Assembly: GCA_002413145.1 (NCBI GenBank) | Contig: DHWK01000025.1 | Coordinates: forward strand, 17,495-27,462 | Direction of reading: 5' to 3' | DNA from: a bacterium UBP12_UBA5184 | Lineage (GTDB): Bacteria; Vulcanimicrobiota; Vulcanimicrobiia; Vulcanimicrobiales; Vulcanimicrobiaceae | Length of the DNA: 9,968 bases | Part shown: one piece after another, positions 1 to 7,328 of the stretch | Layout of the letters: the number at the start of each line of letters is the position of its first letter | How positions within the stretch are numbered: the first letter of the stretch is position 1 | The notes under the pieces: generated by a model | Database searches by the model: none | Told to the model about the DNA's origin: nothing | What the model saw: only the letters and a program-made list of their open reading frames with translations | Position numbers and translations under genes: made by a program

Positions 1-1131
1 GGCGTCTTCAAGTACGCCAACTTCACCACCGGGTCGCTCGCCGCGCTGCTCGGGATGCAGCACGACCCCTGGCTGGTGAACTGGATCGTCCCGATCGGCA
101 TCTCGTTTCATACGTTTCAGAGCATATCGTATCTGGCCGACGTCTATCGCGGAGGAATCCGCGCGATTCGCGCACCGCTCGACTACGCGTTATACATCGC
201 ATTCTTTCCGCAGCTGCTGGCCGGGCCGATCGTTCGCGCCGAGCGTTTCTTCGGCGAACTGTACGGCTGGCGCAAGCCCGGCGCCGACGCGGTGCTGCGC
301 GCCGCCGGCGAGATCGCCCTCGGGCTCGTCAAAAAAGTCGCGATCGCCGATCAACTTGCCGGCGTCGCCGACGCCTACTTCCGCGCTCCGGCGGCCCACC
401 CCGGCGCGCCCGCAGCTTGGAGCGGCGTGCTCGCCTTCGCGTTTCAAATCTACTTCGATTTCTCAGGTTATAGTGACATCGCGATCGGCAGCGCGCGTTT
501 GCTCGGGTTCGACTTCCCGGCGAATTTTTGCAGGCCGTATCTCGCGACGAGCATCGGCGATTTTTGGCGCCGCTGGCATATCTCGCTTTCGACCTGGCTG
601 CGCGACTACGTCTACGTCCCGCTGGGCGGTAAGCGGGGCGGACGGCTCGGCAGGCTCCGCAACATCATGCTGACGATGCTGCTCGGCGGCCTGTGGCACG
701 GCGCGAACTGGACCTTCGTCGGGTGGGGCGCCTACCACGGCGCCCTGCTCTCGCTCGAACGTTGGTTCGGCAGCGACGGGCGCGCCGCGCCGGCGCCGCG
801 CGGGGTCGCGTGGCTCGTGCGCGTCGCAGCGACCTTCGCGCTCGTCTGCGCGGGCTGGGTCCTTTTCCGTTCGCAGAATTTCGGCGACGCGACCCTCATC
901 TTCCGGGCCGCGCTCGCCGGCGGAGCGGGAGCGTGGCTCCTCGCGCCCTGGATGCTCGTTCCGGTCGCGATCGCAGCGCTCGTCGCCTTCGCGCAAGAAC
1001 GCGGCTGGTCGCCGGCGGGCTTGCGCGCGTCACCGCTGGTTTACGGCGGCGCGCTGGCGGCGCTCGGCCTGGTCCTGGAACTGTTCTCGGTGAGCGGCGA
1101 GCCGGCGCCGTTCATCTACTTTCGGTTCTAA
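1..1131 (+). CDS. MBOAT family O-acyltransferase, AlgI-like (5' partial)
   Basis: Integral membrane O-acyltransferase of the AlgI/MBOAT family, which moves acyl (usually acetyl) groups across the membrane onto exopolysaccharide or another extracytoplasmic acceptor. The frame is open from base 1, so the gene begins off the left edge; 376 residues are visible and the methionine at base 55 is internal. Family landmarks in order: PIGISFHTFQSISYLADVYR near visible residues 31-50, FPQLLAGPIVRAERF, YFDFSGYSDIAIG, FWRRWHISLSTWLRDYVYVP with its invariant His (about residue 193), and GGLWHGANW with the presumed catalytic His (about residue 233, codon at 697). Many hydrophobic segments alternate with short loops, and the C-terminus PFIYFRF matches the usual family ending, so the 3' end is intact. 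An SGNH-type AlgJ/AlgX partner would be expected upstream, outside the window. Family assignment is firm; the acceptor is unknown. Confidence 0.95.
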   Translation, partial: GVFKYANFTTGSLAALLGMQHDPWLVNWIVPIGISFHTFQSISYLADVYRGGIRAIRAPLDYALYIAFFPQLLAGPIVRAERFFGELYGWRKPGADAVLRAAGEIALGLVKKVAIADQLAGVADAYFRAPAAHPGAPAAWSGVLAFAFQIYFDFSGYSDIAIGSARLLGFDFPANFCRPYLATSIGDFWRRWHISLSTWLRDYVYVPLGGKRGGRLGRLRNIMLTMLLGGLWHGANWTFVGWGAYHGALLSLERWFGSDGRAAPAPRGVAWLVRVAATFALVCAGWVLFRSQNFGDATLIFRAALAGGAGAWLLAPWMLVPVAIAALVAFAQERGWSPAGLRASPLVYGGALAALGLVLELFSVSGEPAPFIYFRF

Positions 1132-1136
1132 AAAAC

Positions 1137-1763
1137 CTACGAACGCTTGCGTGGAGCGGCGCTCGGCTCGATGCCGCGCTTGAGCAGATTTCTGTTCGGA
1201 GCGGCTCGATGTTCGGCCGTGAATGCGATCGACTTCCCCCCACCGAAATCGGCCAGGCCGACCATATCGCTCGCGTTCTCGACGTAGCCCGCGAGGGTCA
1301 CGTTGCCGCCGCCCATCTTAACGACCATCCGAATCAAGCGACCATCGTAGGTCCCGTCGAGCGGATAGACCTTGGCTTCGTATCGCCAATTGCCGGCGAG
1401 CGCATCGGCGGTCTGATGGAGATCGAAGTACGAATACGTCGTGTGGTCCGGGTACTGAACCTGGACTTCCCACGTGCCGTCGAGTGAAGCGAAGGCCGGT
1501 GAGGTCGGCGTCGGGGTCGGTCCGGGCGTCTGTGACGGACTCGGCGTCGACGAGCCGCGCCGTCCGCGCGGCGCCCGCGTCGGCGCAGGCGTCGGGGTCG
1601 GCGGAACGGGATTGAGCGTCACGTCGGGCAGCGGCTTCGGCGTCTGAATCGGAGGTTGAATTTGAGCCCGCGCGCTCGTGCCGCCTCCGAAAGCGAGCGC
1701 CATGACCGCTGCGCTTGCCAGGCCGAGCGTCAGAAGATTGCGCGAACTTGCGGTCTGCTTCAA
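1137..1763 (-). CDS. Secreted protein with Pro/Thr-rich linker and small C-terminal beta domain, function unknown
   Basis: 208 residues, not recognised as a named family. Residues 1-33 form a Sec signal peptide: basic start (MKQTASSR), hydrophobic LLTLGLASAAVMALAF, and a likely signal peptidase I site after ARA (residue 33). Residues 36-90 are a low-complexity linker rich in TP, PTP and SP. Residues 93-185 form a compact beta-rich domain opening with LDGTWEVQVQYP and containing alternating DGTYDGRLIRMVV and GNVTLAGYV strands, reminiscent of lipocalin-like or fatty-acid-binding-type barrels; this is a resemblance only. The tail is basic (PRKRS). The start is TTG: the in-frame stop at 1794-1796 leaves no ATG or GTG upstream, the signal peptide fits only this start, and GAGAGG lies 4 bases before it. 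Its stop is 5 bp from the convergent MBOAT stop. Probably exported to the periplasm or beyond. Confidence 0.72.
   Translation of the reverse strand: MKQTASSRNLLTLGLASAAVMALAFGGGTSARAQIQPPIQTPKPLPDVTLNPVPPTPTPAPTRAPRGRRGSSTPSPSQTPGPTPTPTSPAFASLDGTWEVQVQYPDHTTYSYFDLHQTADALAGNWRYEAKVYPLDGTYDGRLIRMVVKMGGGNVTLAGYVENASDMVGLADFGGGKSIAFTAEHRAAPNRNLLKRGIEPSAAPRKRS
1545..1650 (-). repeat. Low-complexity coding tract (Thr/Pro/Ser linker)
   Basis: This stretch of the secreted-protein gene encodes an imperfect run of TP, PTP and SP units (for example PPTPTPAPTRAP and TPGPTPTPT), interrupted by a basic RGRRG patch. It looks like an extended, flexible inter-domain linker rather than a DNA-level repeat, because synonymous codons vary. 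Boundaries are approximate. Confidence 0.6.
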
Positions 1764-1886
1764 AATGCCTCTCTCGATGGAACCCGGGGACGTTTAAAAA
1801 GCCAACGTCGGCGGTTCGCCCCAGGTTCCCGCGGCCCTGGTTTATCGTCGCAAGCGGCCTGAGGGCGAGCGTCGAAGCCGCGCGGG
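1764..1886. promoter_or_regulatory. Divergent intergenic control region
   Basis: 123 bp separate the TTG start of the minus-strand secreted protein from the ATG of the plus-strand metY-like gene, so promoters for both should lie here. An AT-richer island, TTTAAAAA, sits at about 1794-1801, and GTTTATCGT at about 1840-1848 could be a weak plus-strand -10; neither has a convincing -35 partner. GCGGC near 1854 and GCCGC near 1877 could pair to form a stem just before the metY start. I could not match the region to a known SAM or SAH riboswitch consensus. The function is inferred from position alone. Confidence 0.35.
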
Positions 1887-3203
1887 ATGGACGATCATGC
1901 CTTTGGGATCCGCACGCGCGCCCTACACGCCGGGACGCCGCCCGATCCCACGACCGGCGCGCGGGCCATGCCGATCTACCTCTCGACCAGTTTCGTCTTC
2001 GATTCAACCGAGCATGCAGCCGAGCTGTTCGCGCTGCGCACGTACGGCAACATCTATAGCCGGATCGGCAATCCGACCGTCGCCGCCTTCGAGGAACGGA
2101 TGGCGAGCCTCGAAGGCGGGCTCGGCGCGGTCGCAACCTCCAGCGGTCTCGCGGCGCAACTCACGACGATCCTCGCGATCGCACAAGCCGGCGACCATAT
2201 CGTCGCGAGCGCCAACCTCTACGGCGGAACCGTCACGCAGTTCACGGTCACGCTGAAACGGATGGGGATCGAGTGTACGCTCGTCCCCGGCGACGATCTG
2301 GGCGCGGTGGGCGCGGCGATCGGCGCGGCGACGAAGCTGCTGTTCACCGAGACGATCGGCAACCCGCTCGGCAACGTCGCCGACCTCGAAGCTTGGGCGA
2401 AGCTCGCGCACGACAACGGCCTGCCGCTGGTCGTCGACAACACCTTTGGGACGCCGGTGCTCTGCCGGCCGCTCGAGTGGGGCGCCGACGTCGTCGTTCA
2501 CTCCGCGACGAAATTCATCGGCGGCCACGGAACCGTGATCGGCGGCGTCGTCGTCGAGTCGGGGAAATTTCCGTGGGGCTCCGGCAAGCATCCGCTGCTT
2601 TCCCAGCCGAGTCCGGGCTATCACGAGATGAACTTTGCCGAGACGTTCGGCGAATATGCCTTTCTCATGCGAACCCGCGCCGAGGTGTTGCGCGATGTCG
2701 GCGGCTGCCTCTCACCGCTCAACGCGTGGCTGATGTTGCAGGGGCTCGAAACCCTTCCGCTGCGGATGAAGGCGCACGTCGAGAACGCTCGCATCGTCGC
2801 GAAGTTTCTCTCCGGGCGCGACGAGGTCGCCTGGATCAATTTCGCGGAACTCGACGACTCGCCGTATCGCGCGCTCGCCCGCAAATATTTCCCCGAGGGC
2901 GCCGGCGCCATCTTCGCCTTCGGTCTGCGCGGCGGGCGCGAGGCGGGGCGAGCCTTCATCGAAGCGCTCGAACTGTGGAGTCATCTCGCCAATGTCGGCG
3001 ACGCGAAGAGCTTGGTGATCCATCCCGCCTCGACGACGCACCAGCAGCTTACCGAGGCGGAGATGAGCGCGAGCGGCGTCACGCCGGAGATGATCCGGCT
3101 TTCGGTCGGCTTGGAAGACGTCGACGATTTGATTTGGGACCTGAAAAACGGTTTGTCGGCGGCGCGCGAGATCGCCGCACGCGACGCGGTCGCGGCGAAG
3201 TGA
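1887..3203 (+). CDS. metY: O-acetylhomoserine sulfhydrylase (MetY-type PLP enzyme)
   Basis: Cytosolic PLP enzyme of the Cys/Met metabolism family; by family it converts O-acetyl-L-homoserine and sulfide to L-homocysteine and acetate (direct sulfhydrylation in methionine synthesis). At 438 residues it has the usual MetY length. Visible motifs: HAGTPPDPTTGARAMPIY at 14-31, YSRIGNPT at 57-64 (PLP phosphate and active-site loop of the partner subunit), Tyr112 in NLYGGT, VVDNTF at 182-187 with the pyridine-binding Asp184, and SATKFIGGHG with the Schiff-base Lys209. The ATG is the only normal start after the in-frame stop at 1860-1862; there is no well-placed Shine-Dalgarno. The CoA-binding gene starts 7 bp after its stop. 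The sequence favours MetY over cystathionine synthase or lyase. A specialised gamma-replacement role with another nucleophile cannot be excluded because of the downstream genes. Confidence 0.93.
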   Translation: MDDHAFGIRTRALHAGTPPDPTTGARAMPIYLSTSFVFDSTEHAAELFALRTYGNIYSRIGNPTVAAFEERMASLEGGLGAVATSSGLAAQLTTILAIAQAGDHIVASANLYGGTVTQFTVTLKRMGIECTLVPGDDLGAVGAAIGAATKLLFTETIGNPLGNVADLEAWAKLAHDNGLPLVVDNTFGTPVLCRPLEWGADVVVHSATKFIGGHGTVIGGVVVESGKFPWGSGKHPLLSQPSPGYHEMNFAETFGEYAFLMRTRAEVLRDVGGCLSPLNAWLMLQGLETLPLRMKAHVENARIVAKFLSGRDEVAWINFAELDDSPYRALARKYFPEGAGAIFAFGLRGGREAGRAFIEALELWSHLANVGDAKSLVIHPASTTHQQLTEAEMSASGVTPEMIRLSVGLEDVDDLIWDLKNGLSAAREIAARDAVAAK

Positions 3204-3210
3204 CGGCGCG

Positions 3211-3708
3211 ATGATCCTGCGCAGCCTCTCCCAGCGACGCGACCTCTTGGCGCGTTCGCGCACCGTCGCGATGGTCGGGGCATCGCCGACGACGACCCGC
3301 CCGAGCTATTTCGTCTTCTCGTACTTGCGAACGCAAGGTCGCTTTCGAGTCACGCCGATCAATCCGGCACTTGGGGAAATCGACGGCGTCAAGGCCTACC
3401 CGTCGCTAGCGGCCTACGCCGCCGAGCGGGGAGCGCCCGACATCGTCGACGTCTTTCGTAAGCCCGCCGACGCCCTGGGCGTCACGCGCGAAGCGATCGG
3501 AGCCGGTGCGAGGGCGATCTGGTATCAGTATGGCGTGATCGACGAGGAAGCGATCCGGCTGGCCGATGAGGCGGGGCTCGACATCGTCGTCGACCGCTGC
3601 ATTAAAGTCGAATCGGCCCGCTTCGACAGCGGCCTCTCGATCGGGGGCTTCGACAGCGGGCTGATTTCGTCGCGGCGGGGCGCGTCGTTGCCGGCGATGC
3701 GCTCGTGA
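3211..3708 (+). CDS. CoA-binding domain protein (YccU-like, Rossmann fold)
   Basis: Small single-domain protein, 165 residues, of the CoA-binding (CoA_binding_2) family related to the N-terminal domain of succinyl-CoA synthetase alpha. Visible: TVAMVGASPTTTRPSYFV at 18-35 (nucleotide-binding loop after the first strand), FRVTPINP at 45-52, DIVDVFRKP at 77-85, a glycine-rich AIWYQYGVIDEEA segment at 102-114, and VVDRCIKVE at 126-134 with the family-typical Asp-Arg-Cys-Ile-Lys. The C-terminal GFDSGLISSRR is an extension seen in some members. The biochemical role of the family is poorly defined; CoA or acyl-CoA binding is inferred from the fold. The gene follows the metY-like gene by 7 bp, and its TGA overlaps the GTG of the next gene by 4 bp. 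Placement beside acyl-activating genes is suggestive but may simply reflect pairing with metY. Confidence 0.88.
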   Translation: MILRSLSQRRDLLARSRTVAMVGASPTTTRPSYFVFSYLRTQGRFRVTPINPALGEIDGVKAYPSLAAYAAERGAPDIVDVFRKPADALGVTREAIGAGARAIWYQYGVIDEEAIRLADEAGLDIVVDRCIKVESARFDSGLSIGGFDSGLISSRRGASLPAMRS

Positions 3709-4817
3709 GCGTTCGGGTGGCAGCGAGCGCCCTAGAACTCGACGACGCTTTCCTCGCGATGGCTGCGGATTGGCGCGGCGGCGGCGGCGGATGCGACGAA
3801 GCAGCCTTCGACGCTCACGCGCGGGCGCTGTTCGCTTATCAGGTCCGGCACAACGAGCCCTACGCGCGCTACGCCGCGGCCTGCGGCTTCTCGGCGGCCA
3901 AACCCCCGCGGTCCTGGCGCGAGATTCCGGCGGTCCCGGCGAGCGCGTTCAAAGATGCGACGCTCGCGACCTTCGACGTCGCGCGGGCCGAACTCGAGTT
4001 TCACACCAGCGGGACGACGGACGTTGTTGCCGGGAAGCACTTCGTCGAACGAGCCGCATTGTATGACGTCTCCCTCGCAGCCGGCTTCGATCGGTTCGTC
4101 GTACCGGAGCGTACCGGACTTCGTTTCTTGAATTTCGTGCCGAGCCCGCGCCGGCAGCCTCATTCATCGCTCGGCTATATGGTCGGCTACGTCTCGGTCC
4201 TTTGCGGTGACGGCCGCGCCGGCTATTTCGCGGACGGCGCTGCGCTCGACGTCGCGGGTTTTACCTCGGCGCTCGACGACGCGATCGATGCGGCGCAAGC
4301 GGTTTGCGTCGTGGGGACGGCCTTCGCTTTGCTCGCGCTCCTCGCTGCACTCGAGACGGCGAAACGATGCTTCGCGGCGCCGGCGGGCTCGAGGCTCATG
4401 GAGACCGGCGGCTTTAAGGGACGGACGCGGGTCGTCCCGCGCGACGAACTCTACCGGCGACTCGAAAGCGCGCTCGGCATCCCACAGGCATCGATCGTTG
4501 CCGAATATGGGATGACCGAGTTGCTGAGCCAGTATTACGACCTCCCGGAATCGCGCTCGTCGACGCTGCGGATAAAAACTGCGCCGCCGTGGTTGCGAAC
4601 GCTCGTCGTCGATTCCGCCGGAGCCGTGCTCGCCGCCGGTGAGATCGGCTTCCTGCGCCACGTCGATCTCGCCAATCGCTCGTCCGTCGTCGCCGTACTG
4701 ACCGAGGACCGTGGCTACGCGACCCAGGGCGGGATCGTGCTGGTCGGGCGCGAGCTCGATGCGCCGCCGCGCGGCTGTTCGCTCGATGCCGAAGACTTGC
4801 TCGCCTTGCGTGACTGA
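3705..4817 (+). CDS. LuxE-like acyl-protein synthetase (acyl-activating enzyme)
   Basis: 370-residue protein of the LuxE/acyl-protein synthetase family, close to the usual length. By family it uses ATP to adenylate a carboxylic acid, holds the acyl group on a cysteine and hands it to a LuxC-type reductase. Visible: FHTSGTT at 99-105 (P-loop-like adenylating motif), METGGFKGR at 232-240, EYGMTEL at 267-273 (equivalent of the YGxTE motif of adenylating enzymes), TEDRGYATQGG at 333-343 and GRE at 348-350. Cys358 in RGCSLDAEDL lies 13 residues from the end, where luminous-bacteria LuxE carries its acylated cysteine. Five glycines at 25-29 come from a GGC run. The start is GTG in a GTGA overlap with the previous stop; no Shine-Dalgarno is seen, so translation is probably coupled. 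The substrate acid is unknown. A PaaK/CapK-type ligase is the nearest alternative. Confidence 0.88.
   Translation: MSVRVAASALELDDAFLAMAADWRGGGGGCDEAAFDAHARALFAYQVRHNEPYARYAAACGFSAAKPPRSWREIPAVPASAFKDATLATFDVARAELEFHTSGTTDVVAGKHFVERAALYDVSLAAGFDRFVVPERTGLRFLNFVPSPRRQPHSSLGYMVGYVSVLCGDGRAGYFADGAALDVAGFTSALDDAIDAAQAVCVVGTAFALLALLAALETAKRCFAAPAGSRLMETGGFKGRTRVVPRDELYRRLESALGIPQASIVAEYGMTELLSQYYDLPESRSSTLRIKTAPPWLRTLVVDSAGAVLAAGEIGFLRHVDLANRSSVVAVLTEDRGYATQGGIVLVGRELDAPPRGCSLDAEDLLALRD
3777..3791 (+). repeat. GGC microsatellite encoding Gly5
   Basis: Four GGC units plus GGA near the 5' end of the LuxE-like gene encode Gly25-Gly29, in a region before the conserved core. Unit-length slippage would change glycine number without breaking the frame. 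Confidence 0.5.
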
Positions 4818-6030
4818 ACTCGGGGCGGCGCAGATCGTCGAGGCGATCGCCGACGCCGCCGGACGCTGGAGGGAGGCCGACTTCCCGGCGCGCGTCCGCG
4901 CCACCCGAGCGGTGATGGAGCGCTCGGGCTACACGGAACCGGTCGTCGCTTACGCGCTCGACCGCCTCTTCGGCGCGATCACGAAAACGGCGTTGTGCGC
5001 GACGATCGTCGGAGAGCTCGGTTCGCTTGAGGCGCTCGACGGTTTCGTGGCGCGCCCGGGCCGCCCCGACGCGCGCTACGCCGGCCTCGAGCTGGTTACG
5101 ATCATCTCGAGCGACACGACCATCGGGGTCGCAATTCCGCCGCTCGTCTTCGCAGCCTGCGCGAAATCGAACGTCGTCGTCAAGGACCGCAGCGACGACC
5201 TCGTCGCCGCATTCGTCGAGACGCTCGCCGCAGAACGGCCGGAGCTCGGTGCGGCGATTTCGGTCGAACGCTGGCAGGGTCACGACGATCCGCGCGCCGC
5301 CGAGCGTCTGGCGAGCAGCGACGCCGTCGTTGTTTTCGGGGGACCGGCCGCGCTGCGTGCGATTCGCAAGCGCTGCAGAGCCGACGCGCGTTTCGTCGCG
5401 TTCGGCCATCGCACCAGCGTCGGCTACATCGCGCGCGAATCGCTCAACGACGCGGGGGCGCGGCGCGCCTGCGCCGCCGCGGCTGCGCGGGACGTACTGC
5501 TCTACGATGGCGAGGGCTGTCTGTCATTACACGTGCTGTTCCTCGAACGCGGCGGCCCAAGCGAGCCAAGCACGTACTCGCGGTCGCTTATCGACGCGCT
5601 CGATGCGGAGGCGCTTTCGTTTCCGTCTGCATCCGAACAGCCTGCTCCCGCGACGGCGGCCGTCCGCGACGCGGCGCGATTTCGTCAAGCGCAAGGGATC
5701 GGCGACCTGTACCCGGGCTTTACGGGGCCGCATCTGCTCGTCTTCGATCAGCCGCGCGAGTTGCCGCCGCCGCTTTCGCCGCGCACGCTCGCCGTCTACG
5801 AAGTCGACGGGCCCGCCGACGCGCTCGCGTTCGTCCGCCGTCACGCGCTGCCGCTCGAAGCCTTCGCGCTATGCGGCGCTGACCGGCCCGACGTCCTCGC
5901 GGCGGCCGTCGCGAGCGGCGCCACGCGCATCGCTCGCTTGGGGACGCTGCAAGCACCCGTCCTGACCGGCGAACACGGCGGCGTCGGGCGGATTCTGCCG
6001 TTCGTGCGCGCTATCTCCAAAGACCGATGA
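4810..6030 (+). CDS. LuxC-like acyl-CoA/acyl-protein reductase
   Basis: 406-residue member of the LuxC family (aldehyde-dehydrogenase fold), which reduces an acyl thioester to an aldehyde with NADPH. The reading frame is open further upstream, but GTG at 4810 is preferred: homology-like sequence begins there (TELGAAQIVEAIADAAGRW), upstream residues are Arg/Ser-rich shadow of the luxE-like frame, and it gives an 8 bp overlap with that gene's TGA. Visible from that start: GVAIPPLVFAACAKSNVVVK at 106-125, a dinucleotide-binding VVVFGGPAALRAIR at 173-186, FGHRTSVGYI at 198-207, and YDGEGCLS at 232-239 with the presumed nucleophile Cys237 (codon 5518-5520). The C-terminal GEHGGVGRILPFVR matches the end typical of the family. 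Pairing with the LuxE-like gene strongly implies a two-protein acid reductase. No luciferase genes are in the window, so luminescence is not implied. Confidence 0.9.
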   Translation: MTELGAAQIVEAIADAAGRWREADFPARVRATRAVMERSGYTEPVVAYALDRLFGAITKTALCATIVGELGSLEALDGFVARPGRPDARYAGLELVTIISSDTTIGVAIPPLVFAACAKSNVVVKDRSDDLVAAFVETLAAERPELGAAISVERWQGHDDPRAAERLASSDAVVVFGGPAALRAIRKRCRADARFVAFGHRTSVGYIARESLNDAGARRACAAAAARDVLLYDGEGCLSLHVLFLERGGPSEPSTYSRSLIDALDAEALSFPSASEQPAPATAAVRDAARFRQAQGIGDLYPGFTGPHLLVFDQPRELPPPLSPRTLAVYEVDGPADALAFVRRHALPLEAFALCGADRPDVLAAAVASGATRIARLGTLQAPVLTGEHGGVGRILPFVRAISKDR

Positions 6031-7328
6031 GCCACCTCGAAGCGATCCGCACCGACGTCCCCGGCCCGCGCTCGCGCGAATTGAGCGCCGTCCTCGAACG
6101 GACCGAGACGCGCGGCGTAACGTACGTTGCGCGCGATTTTCCGGTCGTCTGGGACTCGGCCAGCGGCGCGACCGTCTGCGACGTCGATGGGAACCGCTAT
6201 CTCGATCTCACCTCGGCATTCGGCGTCGCCGTCGCCGGCCACGCGAATCCCGCGGTGGCCCGGGCGATCGGCGAACAGGCGACGCGCTTGCCGCATGCGA
6301 TGGGCGACGTCCACCCGAGCGACGTCAAAATCGCTCTCCTGGCTAAGCTCGCCTCGCTCGCGCCGCTCGACGAGCCGCGCGTTTTTTTGTGCTCGAGCGG
6401 CGCGGAGAGCGTCGAGTTTGCCCTCAAGACCGTTTTGCTCGCAACCGAAAAACCCGACGTCCTGTCGTTCGAAGGCGCGTATCATGGCCTCTCCTACGGC
6501 GCGCTCGAGGTCGGGGGCATCGAGAAATTCCGCGCTCCTTGGCGCCGCCAACTTCTCGACCGCACGGTCTTCGCGCGTTTTCCGGACCGGCGCGTCCCGG
6601 CGACCGCGGCGCGCGCGCTCGGCGAAATCGAGGCGGCGCTGCGGCGACGCTCGTCGCTCGGCGCCGTCATCGTCGAGCCGATTCAAGGACGCGCGGGGAT
6701 CGTCATCCCGCCCGACGGGTTTCTCCACGATTTGGGGACGTTGTGCCGGAATCGCGACGTCCTGCTCGTCGTCGACGAAATCTATACTGGATTCGGACGC
6801 ACCGGGGCGCTCTTCGCCTGCGAACGCGACGACGTACGGCCCGACATTCTCTGTCTAGGCAAGGCGCTTGGCGGCGGCTTTCCGATCTCGGCGGCGGTCG
6901 TCGCCCGGCAGGTTGCCGACGCGTGGCCGCCCTCGCGCGGCGAGGCGCTGCACACCTCGACGTACTTGGGCAATCCGATGGGATGCGCCGCGGCGCTCGC
7001 CAACATCGGCGAGATCGAGCGCCTCGACCTTCCGGCCCGCGCGCGCGCCGGCGAACGGTCGATCGGCGCGCGCTTGGAGCCGTTGCGCCGGCGTCCCGAC
7101 GTCGTCGACGTCCGCGGGCGCGGGATGTTGTGGGCGATCGAATTTCGGGACGGCGCGGCGGCCTCCGAGAACGTGCTGCGCGCGCTGCAAGCCGGGGTCA
7201 TCGCATTGCAGACGGGGCTGCGCGGCGAGTCGATCGCAATCGCACCGCCGCTGGTGATCGACGACGCGCAACTCGAACGTGCGCTCGGGCTGTTGTGCGA
7301 CGCGGTCGCGGAGAAAGTGATATCGTGA
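6027..7328 (+). CDS. Class III PLP-dependent aminotransferase
   Basis: 433-residue fold-type I aminotransferase of class III, the group with acetylornithine, GABA and omega-amino-acid transaminases and glutamate-1-semialdehyde aminomutase. Visible: DVDGNRYLDLTSAFGVAVAG at 52-71, phosphate-binding SSGAES at 123-128, FEGAYHG at 148-154, EPIQGRAG at 217-224, VVDEIYTGFGRTG at 248-260 with PLP-ring Asp250, LGKALGGGFPISA with Schiff-base Lys279, and HTSTYLGNP at 309-317. Length is normal. ATG overlaps the LuxC-like stop as ATGA, so the two are probably co-translated. Because its neighbour yields an aldehyde, amination of that aldehyde to a primary amine is the simplest proposal; this is inference. 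It is not of the DegT/DnrJ/EryC1 sugar-aminotransferase family. Amino donor and exact substrate cannot be read from motifs, so no gene symbol is given. Confidence 0.92.
   Translation: MSHLEAIRTDVPGPRSRELSAVLERTETRGVTYVARDFPVVWDSASGATVCDVDGNRYLDLTSAFGVAVAGHANPAVARAIGEQATRLPHAMGDVHPSDVKIALLAKLASLAPLDEPRVFLCSSGAESVEFALKTVLLATEKPDVLSFEGAYHGLSYGALEVGGIEKFRAPWRRQLLDRTVFARFPDRRVPATAARALGEIEAALRRRSSLGAVIVEPIQGRAGIVIPPDGFLHDLGTLCRNRDVLLVVDEIYTGFGRTGALFACERDDVRPDILCLGKALGGGFPISAAVVARQVADAWPPSRGEALHTSTYLGNPMGCAAALANIGEIERLDLPARARAGERSIGARLEPLRRRPDVVDVRGRGMLWAIEFRDGAAASENVLRALQAGVIALQTGLRGESIAIAPPLVIDDAQLERALGLLCDAVAEKVIS

Noticed and set aside
693..1487. 264-residue plus-strand frame spanning the MBOAT end and the secreted-protein gene
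   Set aside because: It is Arg-rich, crosses two genes in wrong frames and lacks recognisable domains.
1764..1886. SAM or SAH riboswitch ahead of the metY-like gene
   Set aside because: The region is short and the conserved cores I know for these classes are not visible; kept only as an undefined control region.
4711..4809. In-frame extension upstream of the LuxC-like GTG at 4810
   Set aside because: Residues encoded there are out-of-frame reading of the LuxE-like C-terminus (Arg/Ser/Cys-rich) and do not resemble the LuxC family.
4414..5409. 331-residue minus-strand frame opposite the LuxE/LuxC genes
   Set aside because: Arg/Asp-rich antisense shadow without motifs; the plus strand has clear catalytic signatures.
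3705..6030. Bioluminescence (lux) operon
   Set aside because: Only LuxE- and LuxC-type enzymes are present. luxA, luxB and luxD are absent from the window, and non-luminous LuxE/LuxC families are common.
6389..7324. Long in-frame extension upstream of the oxidoreductase GTG at 7325
   Set aside because: The extension is Arg-rich shadow of the aminotransferase gene; the Rossmann fold begins right at the GTG, which has the GTGA overlap seen elsewhere in the unit.
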